Shown here: piece after piece, positions 10,780 to 64,000 of the stretch
Position numbering within the stretch: position 1 is the first letter of the stretch
How the letters are laid out: every line of letters starts with the position of its first letter
Origin: Muraenolepis orangiensis
Taxonomy: Eukaryota > Chordata > Actinopteri > Gadiformes > Muraenolepididae
DNA length: 64,000 bases
Direction of reading: 5' to 3'
NCBI GenBank assembly: GCA_027704905.1
Contig: CM051018.1
Span: 21,851,114 to 21,915,113 of the forward strand
Position numbers and translations under genes: made by a program
Notes under the pieces: generated by a model
Seen by the model: only the letters and a program-made list of their open reading frames with translations
Database searches by the model: none
Told to the model about the DNA's origin: nothing

Positions 10780-11150
10780 GGGCGCCGTTGTTATTCTCCT
10801 CCCGGGCTCCGCAGGGAGCGCTTAATACGCGGTGCGGCTCCGCTCCGCCGGGCGGAGCACGGGCTGGAAGGACGACCCGCGCCGACGACCCCGCCTCGCC
10901 GGGGCGGAGCGGACAACAATTGGAGCGCTCCTCGTGCTGCGGTTGGCTGTGCTCCGGGGGGGAGGGGGAGGGGGAGGGAGGAGGAGGAGGAGGAGGCGCA
11001 GGGGGGAGGAGGATGATGATGATGAGGAGGATGAGGAGGAGGTGCTAGGCTGGGAGAGAGGATTCGGGGTTCTGCGTCTTTCCAGTCGTCGTCGGGCTCG
11101 TCGCGGGTTGGAGGCTTCATCGAGCAGTTGGTTGTGTTTTCCATCTCGAG
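10780..11150 (+). promoter_or_regulatory. sptbn1: CpG-rich promoter region and likely non-coding exon 1 of the spectrin gene
   Basis: From about 10780 the sequence changes abruptly from AT-rich to strongly GC/CpG-rich (GGGCGGAGC, GCCGGGGCGGAGC), as in a TATA-less vertebrate promoter. A canonical donor, CTCGAG|GTGAGT, follows at 11150/11151. No open frame continues into exon 2, whose own in-frame ATG lies 117 bases downstream of its acceptor, so this exon would be 5' UTR. The transcription start is not visible. An inverted CCAAT-like ATTGG (10919-10923) is present. Purine triplet repeats fill 10960-11040. Assignment to the gene rests on position, strand and donor. Confidence 0.6.
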
Positions 11151-11487
11151 GTGAGTACACATGTTGCTGGGACGCAGTGTGTGTGTGAGTGGGTGTGTGT
11201 GTGGGTGGGGAAGGGGGGCGTGCGCGTGTGTGTGTGTGACCGTGATTGTGCAGTTTCACACGCACGGCTGCAGCGTTTCGTGTTGGGAGGGAGGATAGCA
11301 TCCGGTCCGGTTCGGTTCGGGTTCTCTTCTCTCCCACGCACTGACTGACACAGGCGCGCACACACACACACGCACACACACATCCTAATACTAGGATGGG
11401 TTGAATGCAGAGAAACAGATTTAAACGGTGTGTTTACATGTATGTGACCAATAAAGAGGATTCAATCCTCCAGATTTCGATTTTTTT

Positions 11488-11531
<44 letters not shown>

Positions 11532-12619
11532 AAACAATGTGTTTCCAGGGGACCTGTGGTGGTGGTAATTTGGGAGTTTTAAAAAGGATGTAAACCCGCG
11601 GCAGGGCGCAGGCGTGGTCGTCTGGTTTTGTGACGTCATTAAATCCGTGAAACGCCTCCGTCATCAGATGATGACTGGACGTCGTTTCTGTGAGAACGCA
11701 ACGGCTGTCAATTAAGCTAATGAACGGCGTCTCGTTGGGTTTGGATCAGAACACAGAGAGAGAGCGAGAGAGAGGGGGGGAGAGAGAGAGAGGGGGGGGA
11801 GAGAGAGAGGCTGGGGTTCTGTTATCTGTAATGTCGCTCTCCACTCCCTCTCTCCTCCCCCTCCCTTCTCTCTCTCTCTGATGTTGCAGCAACTTGGAAA
11901 CATTTGGCCAAAAACCCAACGAGGTGTGACACCCACCCACCGACACACACACACACAGACACACACACACCGACACACACACGTTTGTTTATCTTGGCCC
12001 TGTTATGAAAGTGATCTCTGGCCACAGATTATATCCCAAATTAGTAATAGACTAGGCTACTAAATGTTACCTACAGCAGTTAGTAAGTGTGTTCCCACTG
12101 CAGCGCTGTAGGGCAGATTTAATATGTACACAAGTATTATTAAAGGTGCTGTAGGTCAGATATAAGATATACTAAATATATATATAAATATACCTCCACG
12201 ACCCAACCCGGATAAGCGGTAGACGATGGATGGATATCTGTCTGTCTGTCTAATTTTATACTATTATTAAAGGTGGTGTGCGTATCAATCAGATTGTATG
12301 AAAGAGTCCGCAGCTTTAGATTTAAGAGCTATTATTAAATAGGGATCCATCAAGCTATAAGTGAGTGACAAGCTGTCTGTCTGTTCTGGTGACTGTGCCT
12401 TTTCTCTGAGAACAGTTGAGATTGGGAACCGCTCCCGGCTAATTTCTGACCAATCACAGGGCACCTTTTCTGTGATTGGTTTAGGAGAATCCATCTTGCA
12501 TCTGTCCATTACAGGATACTGGAGATGCAACAGTTCTCAGTGATGGAGAAACGCAGAGAGGGAGGGAGGGAGCCCAGAGGGAGGGCGTTTTCTGCTCTCT
12601 CTCTCTTTACAACTCTCTA
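11151..12619. other. Start of intron 1: short microsatellites, no gene seen
   Basis: GT-rich 11176-11240, (AC)n 11488-11529, GA-rich 11755-11812, CT-rich 11840-11880, AC-rich 11930-11982. The rest is not recognisably coding or repetitive. Confidence 0.7.
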
Positions 12620-13565
12620 ATATTACCACATCACATTCAGTGTTCAGTGAGTGGTGGTCAGTGAGTGGTGTTCAGTTAACAGAGGGTTCATTTTTGGCGG
12701 TGTTCAGTTAGTGTTGTTCAGTTATCAGTGATCAATTAACAGTGTTCAGTTACCGGGGTTCATTAATCAGTGTTCAGTTAACCAAGTGTTCAGTTAGTGG
12801 TGTTCAGTTAACAGGGGGTTTGGTTAACAGTGTTTAGTTAAGTGTTCAGTTACCGGGGTTCAGTTATCAGTGTTCAGTTAACAGGGTGTTTGGTTAACAG
12901 TGTTTAGTTAAGTGTTCAGTTACCGGGGTTCAGTTATCAGTGTTCAGTTAACAGGGGGTTTGGTTAACAGTGTTTAGTTAAGTGTTCAGTTACCGGGGTT
13001 CAGTTATCAGTGTTCAGTTACCGGGGTTCAGTTATCAGTGTTCAGTTAACAGGGGGTTTGGTTAACAGTGTTTAGTTAAGTGTTCAGTTACCGGGGTTCA
13101 TTAATCAGTGTTTAGTTAACTGAGTGTTCAGTTAGTGGGGTTCAGTTAACAGAGGGTTTGGTTAACAGTGTTTAGTTAACAGTGTTTAGTTAGCGGTGTT
13201 TAGTTAACGGAGTGTTCAGTTAGCGGTGTTCAATTAACAGTGTTTAGTTAACGGAGTGTTCAGTTAGGGGTGTTCAGTTAGTGGTGTTCAGTTTACAGTG
13301 TTCAATTAACAGGGTTTGGTTAAGTGTTTAGTTAACGGAGGGTTTAGTTAGTGGTGTTCAGTAAACACAGGGTTTAGTTAGTGGTGTTCAGTAAACAGAG
13401 GGTTTAATTAGTGGTGTTCTGTTAACACAGGGTTTAGTTAGTGGTGTTCAGTTAACAGAGGGTTTAGTTAGTGGTGTTCAGTAAACAGGGTTTAGTTAGT
13501 GGTGTTCAGTTAACAGAGGGTTTAGTTAGTGGTGTTCAGTTAACAGAGGGTTCTTTTAAGGAGTG
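12620..13565. repeat. Degenerate GTTCAGTTA-type minisatellite in intron 1
   Basis: About 940 bases of interleaved units such as GTGTTCAGTTA, GGTTTGGTTAACAGTGTTTA and TACCGGGGTTCA, with higher-order duplications (for example near 12830-13030). Confidence 0.9.
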
Positions 13566-13842
13566 TTCCGGTGTGTTTTTAGAAGCGTTGTGTGGGAGGG
13601 TCTGATTGTGTCAGATCTCTCTCTCTCTCCATCTCTTCTCTCTCGCTCGTAAATCTCCCTGACCGTATGTTGCCATGGTTATTGTTTCTGGAATACTGAT
13701 GAATTCTGCATGTTCACATCTATTTATTTATATAAAAATGAGAACCTTTTAAAAGTAAACCTGTTTGTCCTGAGGCCACCCGGAAGACGGTCTGTAAAGG
13801 TCAACATAAAGGTCAACTTGGACATATTGCCAGGGAGAGTCA

Positions 13843-13873
<31 letters not shown>

Positions 13874-14007
13874 ATGAGTTAGCGGTGGGCTGTTAAGTGC
13901 GTGATGGGATGTGGAAGGACGGATGCTGTTCGTTGTCGGGCTGAACTGTTTTCTACAACAGCTGTTACTACGGTAACATATTAACAAGTGCACTTATGAA
14001 CTTCTGG

Positions 14008-14098
14008 TGACTAGTGGGTCTCTTGTCCACCTAATGTTGAATGCGCTATTGTAAGTCGCTTTGGAGAAAAGAGTCTGCTTAATGACTGTAATGTAATT
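14008..14098 (+). mobile_element. SINE-like fragment (TTGTAAGTCGCTTTGG family)
   Basis: Ends in the motif TTGTAAGTCGCTTTGG ... GTCTGCTTAATGACTGTAA, a common tail of fish short retroelements. Related copies: 34438-34545 (+), 45735-45850 (-) and a partial one at 28928-29012. Confidence 0.65.
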
Positions 14099-14317
14099 TA
14101 TCATGTGGTCTTGACCTTTTGACCCTGTGTGGGGAACATCTGGGGGTTTCCAGCTTAACATTTCATTTATCAGGAATGTGTGTGTGTGTGTGTGTGTGTG
14201 TGCGTTTGTGTGTGTGTGTGCGCGTGCGTGTGTGGATTTACACCAGAAGATCCATGCCCACAAATACCCACTGACCCGCTCGGCATCCTGGGAAATACGA
14301 ACGTCTGCTTGTCCTTG

Positions 14318-14461
<144 letters not shown>

Positions 14462-14667
14462 CTGACAGCTAACCGAATCATGACCTCACAAATCTCGCCA
14501 GGAACTGACCCTCCTCTCATTTCTCTCTATCCCTCTCCTCCTCTCTCTCTCTCTCTCTCCCTCTCCTCCTCTCTCTCTCCCTCTCTCCCTCCTCTCTCTG
14601 GGTCTCTGTTTTCCCCCTTTGTAATTATTGTATGGACACACACACACAGGTGGTGTCGTCCCAAACA

Positions 14668-14699
14668 CTTACTGGGCATTCAGAGGAGTGCCCAGTAAG
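14668..14699. other. Perfect inverted repeat, 11-bp stem
   Basis: CTTACTGGGCA, 10-base loop, TGCCCAGTAAG. Confidence 0.8.
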
Positions 14700-14851
14700 G
14701 CATAGGCATCAAGTGGTGTCTCAATCGATGATCACTCAATGACCTGCTGAGGTGGTGCAGGGTTTGAGGGTCAGGTCAGGACGTTCCTCAAGCCCCCCCC
14801 CCTGTGCCAGACCAGAAGAAAAACATCGGCCAGCAACAGCCCTCACTTAGT

Positions 14852-14883
14852 AAACAAATGTCAAGTTATGTTGACATTTGTTT
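14852..14883. other. Perfect inverted repeat, 13-bp stem
   Basis: AAACAAATGTCAA, 6-base loop GTTATG, TTGACATTTGTTT, running into a T-rich tract. Confidence 0.8.
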
Positions 14884-15099
14884 TTTTGTTTTTTTTTTAA
14901 AGAAAGAAAACCGTTAAGTCACCGAATATCCGTTCTATTTAGATGTCGAATGTTTATTTGAGAAAGGTGTGGTCACTTTTTAGGATTCCTTGGCAGCAGA
15001 CGTTCTGGCTCTCCTAACGCTTACGGTCCTCACGACCGACAGGTTGTAGCTGTAACTGTCTGTATTCTGGGGACTTGGGAACGCATCGCTGCCCTGGAA

Positions 15100-16100
15100 G
15101 TCGGTCTCAATCCAGACTCCTTTGCACGTAACTTCATCCAGAAATCACTGGATCACAAGGTCTGCATCATCGGACACAGTTGTCATCTGGGATAACTCAC
15201 ACTGCATTGCCTGGAGAGCTGGGCTTGAAGATGACTTTAACATTACAGGCTCAGTGTGTGTGTTGGCAGTATTTGTGAGTGTGTGTGTGTGGGAGGACTG
15301 TGAGAGGGGGGGGGGTGGGTGTGGTGTGGTGTGTGTGTGTGTGTGGAAGGAGACGGGTGAAGAAGAGAAGAGATGGAGTGATGAATGAGATTAGGAGGAG
15401 GGATGGAGAAGGGGATAGAGGTAGAGAGAGAGGGGTGAGGGTTAGGGATAGATGCTGTAATATATTAGACAATGTATTGAACTCTCTCTCTCTCTGGTGA
15501 TGTCATCCTTTTCGATACATTCCAGTCATTGAACTTCCTTTTGATTCTGCACTTTATTGTGTAGGAGAGAAAGGATGTGTGTGTGGGTGTAATAGCTCTG
15601 TGCTTGTGTGTTTTGTGTGTTCGCCTCGAGGTCATCATCCCATGCAACCCTCTTGTCTATTGATTGATTTCATCGGTGTAACCATGGCAACCACAATCTC
15701 CGTCAGCCGCTTATACTCTGAGCTAAACTAATAGAGGCTAGCTAGCGTCGCCCCGTCACCCGGGAGGTACGTTACATCACTACTATAATTATTAGAACAT
15801 ATTTGTATTCCTCTTGCCAATTACTAAACTGATAACGTCCAACGTGTTCAACAATAGATACACCCTCACCATCTCGGTCTCTGTCCTAGATATCTTGCTC
15901 CGTCTCTTATGAGTGTTACTATGAGACGTGTTACTATCTCCGTCTCTAAGTATCGGGGTTTTCCCTCTGGTGAACGTGTGGATCTCTTGTGGAACACCTC
16001 TTGTGGGCCAGACCCAGGTGGCGCTTCTGAGGGAACCGGGTCCTGAGGAAGCAGGACTAGATCATCTGCATACAGAGACTTCTTTCACACACACTGGGTC
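15100..16100. other. Intron 1 stretch with little recognisable content
   Basis: GT-rich and G-rich runs at 15255-15350, purine-rich 15355-15440. Otherwise single-copy-looking intron without coding signal. Confidence 0.6.
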
Positions 16101-16103
16101 CAC

Positions 16104-16137
<34 letters not shown>

Positions 16138-16372
16138 GGTGGAGTGTGTGTGTGTGTGTGTGTGAGTGAGTGTGTGTGTGAGTGTGTGAGTGAGAGTGTG
16201 TGTGAGTGTGTGAGTGGGTGTGTGAGTGAGTGTGTGTGGTGTGTGAGTGTGTGTGAGTGTGTGTGTGAGTGAGTGTGTGTGTGTGTGTGAGTGTGTGTGA
16301 GTGTGAGTGTGTGTGAGTGTGTGTGTGTGTGAGTGTGAGTGTGTGTGTGAGTGTGTGTGTGCGTGAGTCCAT
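16101..16372. repeat. (GA)n followed by (GTGTGA)-type array
   Basis: (AG)n 16104-16132, then GTGTGTGAGTGAGTG-like units to 16372. Confidence 0.9.
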
Positions 16373-16559
16373 CGTCACAGTGAAGTGGATGCTTTTACTG
16401 TGTGTGGGTGTTTTCTTTTCGCTGTGCGTCGTAGCTGTGTGGGTGTTTTGTCTCGGAAGCCAGCATAGTTATTACTCCTGTTACCATGGTGACTAAATGA
16501 TGCCTCTATGGCAAATTCTCTGCAGTTCAAATATAGACAAAATACCATCTGACGTATTT

Positions 16560-16650
16560 TTATACTGCACTACGGCAGTGGGTCCCAACCTCTGGGTCGA
16601 GAAACCCCTTGGGTTCCCCTGATATGCATACGGGTCACAGGAGACTGCTG
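16560..16650. mobile_element. Possible hAT-type terminal fragment
   Basis: GCAGTGGGTCCCAACCTCTG resembles the CAGTGGTTCTCAACC terminal motif of hAT transposons; a similar CAGTGGTTCTGAAACC occurs at 18992-19007. Too short to classify firmly. Confidence 0.3.
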
Positions 16651-16799
16651 ACATAAGCTATAGAAATTTGATGATCCGTTTTATAAAACTATTTTTATAC
16701 AAATTGACTGCCTAATCGTAGTCACGAGCAAGCTACTACAAATCACTTGGTGTGTAGTAGAGTGACGCTCACCGGGACATTGATAAGTGTTAGCTTATC

Positions 16800-17210
16800 A
16801 ATGCTGCTAGGGTGCTAGCATCATGTTAACATTAGTCGTGTGCTAGTAGAGTTTTAGCGTTGTGTTGTCTGGTTGTTAGCAGTGCTTTAGCAGTGTGTTA
16901 GAGCTACAGCATAGTGTTAGAAGTGAACTAGCGCTGTCGAAGTGTGTTTGCAGTGTTTGAGCAGTGTTAGCAATGTAGCAGTCTGTTAGCAGAGCATTGG
17001 CAGTGTATTAGCGCTGTAGCAGTGTGCTAGCAGTGTCTTAGCAGGGCATTAGCAGTATGTTAGCAATGTAGTTGTGTGTTAGCAGCGTGTTATCAATGTA
17101 GCAGTCTGTTAGCAGTAAGTTAGCATTAGCAGTGTATAAGCGCTGTAGCAGTGTTAGCATAGTGGCAGTGCTGTAGTAGTGTATTGCAGTGTGTTAGCGC
17201 TGTGTTATGT
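16800..17210. repeat. Degenerate TTAGCAGTG-rich minisatellite
   Basis: Dozens of GTTAGCAGTGT / GTAGCAGTGT units with strong divergence. Confidence 0.8.
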
Positions 17211-17379
17211 AACAGGTCTGGTTGCTCGCTGGGCGCGGGCCTTTGTGTTGCTGGCAGCTTAAAGAGGGGGCTCTGTCACAATGCATGCTGGGAGCCCAGT
17301 AACCATGGAGACCTCCGGTTCCGTCCTAAGAATGTGGAGCAAAAACTGAGTTTAGGTCGGAATGTGTGTGTTTGTTCCC

Positions 17380-17998
<619 letters not shown>

Positions 17999-18189
17999 TT
18001 GGACTCTGTCATGATCCTGTTTCATTGGTACTGCAGTCTGCAATACTGCAGTCATACAGGAGTACTGCGGTAATGCAGGAGTATCACAGAGATCTGGTCT
18101 GGTTTTTTCTTGGGTTTTTCTCTGCAGATACAGATACTAATACTGCACTAGTATTTTATTAGGTAGTAATGTACTGTGAATAATCAGTA

Positions 18190-18428
18190 CTGTGTGTAAT
18201 AGTAAATGGACATTTATATAGCGCTTTTATAACCAATGGTTACTCAAAGCGCTTTACATATCAAGTCTCACATTCACCCATTCATACACACATTCAACCA
18301 CCAACGACGGAGTCAGCCGTCAAGGAGACAGCCAGCGGGTCAGGAGCAGTTAGGAGGCGGCGGGAATCGAACCAGCAACCTTCCGGTTGTGAGGCGACCG
18401 CTCCACCTCCTAAGCTACACTGCCGCCC
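18190..18428 (-). mobile_element. tRNA-related SINE-like element
   Basis: On the - strand it has a tRNA-like head (GGTTGCTGGTTCGATTCCC, a pol III B-box) and ends with ATATAAATGTCCATT. The same family is present in + orientation at 48766-48996. About 240 bases, no coding. Confidence 0.65.
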
Positions 18429-19019
18429 CCACCGTGCGTGCGTGCGTGCGTGCGTGCGTGTGTGTGTGTGTTTGGACTCTGTCATGATCCGGTTTCATTG
18501 GTACTGCAGTAATGCAGGAGTATCACAGAGATCTGGTCTCTGGTTTTCTCTTGGGTTTTCTCTGCAGATACTAATACTGCAGTAGTATATTATTAGGTAT
18601 GTGTGTAGTATATGTGAATAATCAGTACTGTGGGTGTGTTAGCGTACAGGAGTACTGCAGTCATGCAGAAGTATTACAGAGAGCTGGTCTAGATCTGGTC
18701 TGGTACTTCGAATGAGGTCATTTCTTGTTCCCACATGGCTTTCTCCTGGCCATTTCCTGTGGGCGGGCTCTTCTCGCAGCAGGTTCCTGTGTTTGAGTGA
18801 CAGCTTGGGTTCCTTGGGTCTGGGGATGTAATGTGGTTCACCTGCCAGAAGGGGGAGATGTCTCAATGAAGCTGGAAGCCAAGCCCTGACTGACGCACAC
18901 ACACTGCTTTATCAGTATGTATCTGTCTATCTCCCAGGTTACCTGTCTATCATCCCATCACCTCAACACGGTCTCCTGTCTGCCTCTACAGCAGTGGTTC
19001 TGAAACCGTGGGTCACCAA

Positions 19020-19200
19020 CCTGACCACACAGAACACCCCGAGAACACTCTGAGAACACACAGAACACTCTGAGAACACACAGAACACTCTGAGAACAGT
19101 CAGACACTCTGAGAACACTCTGAGAACACAGACGCTCTGAGAACAGTCAGAACACTCTGAGAACAGTCAGAACACTCTGAGAACACTCTGAGAACATCCG
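19020..19200. repeat. GAGAACACTCT minisatellite
   Basis: About twelve units of ACTCTGAGAACACACAGAAC / ACTCTGAGAACAGTCAGA type, about 150 bases upstream of exon 2. Confidence 0.85.
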
Positions 19201-19465
19201 TACTAGTGATGCTTTCATGCATCATTAGTCAAGCGTAAGAAGCACTGGTCCAGATACTCTGAACAGGATACCTTTTTTAAGAGGAGTTATTAATGAGTTA
19301 ATACTTTCATATTTAATATAAACTCTTTTGTGTGTGTGTGTCTTTTAGGCGGACGACCAGCCATCCAACCATTCAAGGCCCGTGTCCTCGGCAACCGGGT
19401 GTCCTTAGCAGCAGCATCGGTGCGCGGTAGGATTGCGGCGTGGGCGGGGTCACGGCGAGGTCACG

Positions 19466-63062
<43,597 letters not shown>

Positions 63063-64000
63063 ACCTCCAGCTCCTCCTCCTTCTCCCCTTCTCCTACTCT
63101 CCTTCTCCTACTCTCCTGCTCCTTCTCCTACTCTCCTCTTCCTCCTATTCTCCTTTTCCACCTCTAAGCAGAGTGTAACTCCATCATAAAGCTCCGGATC
63201 GACGCCTCAACACTTCCTGTCTGGCTCAGAGCTCCGCCCACGGCACGTACCTTCTTCCCGTTTTCCCGGATGAGGACCTGGTTGAAGACACGGTCACGGA
63301 TTTTCGCTCGTAGCTCTGCTTACGGACCCGCCGCCATCTTTGGAAACCGACAGGATGTGACGATGACTATGCTAGAGGAATCTCCGATATTTCGTTTAAT
63401 TCCATGTCGTGTGCTATGATCAATATTACTATTATTAGAATGATTCTTATTATTCTTTTTAGCATTTCCTCTCAATGCTAATCTTGCGTCTGTCTTCCTC
63501 TGTGGTGGTGAGCGTTGCTATAGTATTGTCTGGAGCATATTGGCATGTCATGAAGAACATATAACTTGGTCAGAACACTTTCTGGCCCTAAACTACATCC
63601 TTCTGGTCCTGAACTACATCATTCTGGTCCTGAACTACATCATGCTGGTCCTGAGCTATGTCATTCTGGTCCTAAGCTGCATCCTTCTTGTCCTGAGGGT
63701 TCGGGTGGTGTAGTGGGGGGGGGGGGGTAATGATGGAGGTCGTGGAGGTAAGGGATTGTCGTCTGCATTCATGTTTACCCTGTGGTGCTTTAAACTGTAA
63801 GTAGAAGCTGTGTATAAAATAACTAGGCCTGCTCAAGTTCAAATAATACTATTACTAATAATAATAATAATAAAACCTACCAAGCTAAATAAGCTTCATT
63901 CATGGTTTTCTAAAAACTTAAATAAACAAGTCAATGTTTTAACAGTCTTAAGACGATGGAGGTGAATGTCATAACACTCGGTATATATTGGATTATTTTA
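63063..64000 (+). other. sptbn1: 3' UTR of sptbn1
   Basis: CT-rich 63063-63165, then non-repetitive sequence, an imperfect CTGGTCCTGA(A/G)CTA repeat (63590-63690), a G run (63715-63727) and AT-rich sequence. Polyadenylation signals AATAAA at 63869-63874 and 63921-63926. The end may lie beyond the window. Confidence 0.75.

Noticed and set aside
10791..11379. Proline/serine-rich open frames on the - strand of the CpG region
   Set aside because: High G+C lowers stop frequency and triplet repeats fill the frame; no recognisable domain.
19433..19465. Earlier start extending exon 2 upstream of ATG 19466
   Set aside because: It needs a GTG start and adds residues (RRGRGHGEV) unlike any beta-spectrin.

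Overview
The window is genomic DNA from a vertebrate, most likely a ray-finned fish. It holds one large, intron-rich gene on the + strand that reads as non-erythrocytic beta-spectrin (beta-II type, sptbn1). Around and inside it lie fish-type retroelements and very dense short tandem repeats. There are more than 20 dinucleotide arrays of about 50-250 bp, mostly (AC)n/(GT)n. That density is reminiscent of cod-like fishes, but this is only an inference.

Layout. 1-1145: 3' part of a CR1/L2-like LINE. 1288-7567: a nest of LTR retroelements. Element A (1643-5555, + strand) is structurally complete, with two 154-bp LTRs, a 5-bp target duplication, a tRNA-Ser-type primer site and a purine tract, but its reading frames are broken. 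Element B (about 5630-7567, - strand) is a truncated relative. 7600-10780: simple repeats, a 47-bp minisatellite and a dispersed repeat. 10780-11150: GC-rich segment ending in a splice donor, probably the promoter and non-coding first exon. 11151-34688: long first introns with many repeats. They enclose coding exon 2 (19349-19631) and an alternative first coding exon (24779-25004). 34689-63062: exons 3 to 44. 63063-64000: 3' UTR.

The spectrin model has 43 coding exons. All splice phases agree and give a 2342-residue protein: short N-terminus with a 12-glutamine run, two calponin-homology domains (actin binding), 17 spectrin repeats, linker, PH domain and a basic tail. Two isoform features could be read directly. 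One is an alternative start exon whose end (NYNQLEGRFKQLQ) matches the alternative mammalian SPTBN1 N-terminus. The other is a read-through of exon 40 giving a short C-terminus that begins VSYRS and lacks the PH domain, as in the mammalian short isoform.

The most unusual structure is in the introns. In at least five (6, 9, 23, 32, 38) the minisatellite or intronic copies are built from the 3' end of the preceding exon, in four cases together with its 5' splice site. Intron 3 carries a copy of the exon 8 end plus the intron 8 minisatellite, and an acceptor-like array lies before exon 35. Several 3' splice sites have (TG)n where a pyrimidine tract is expected. I see no bacterial-type operon, CRISPR array, rRNA or functional tRNA gene, and no new enzymatic system.
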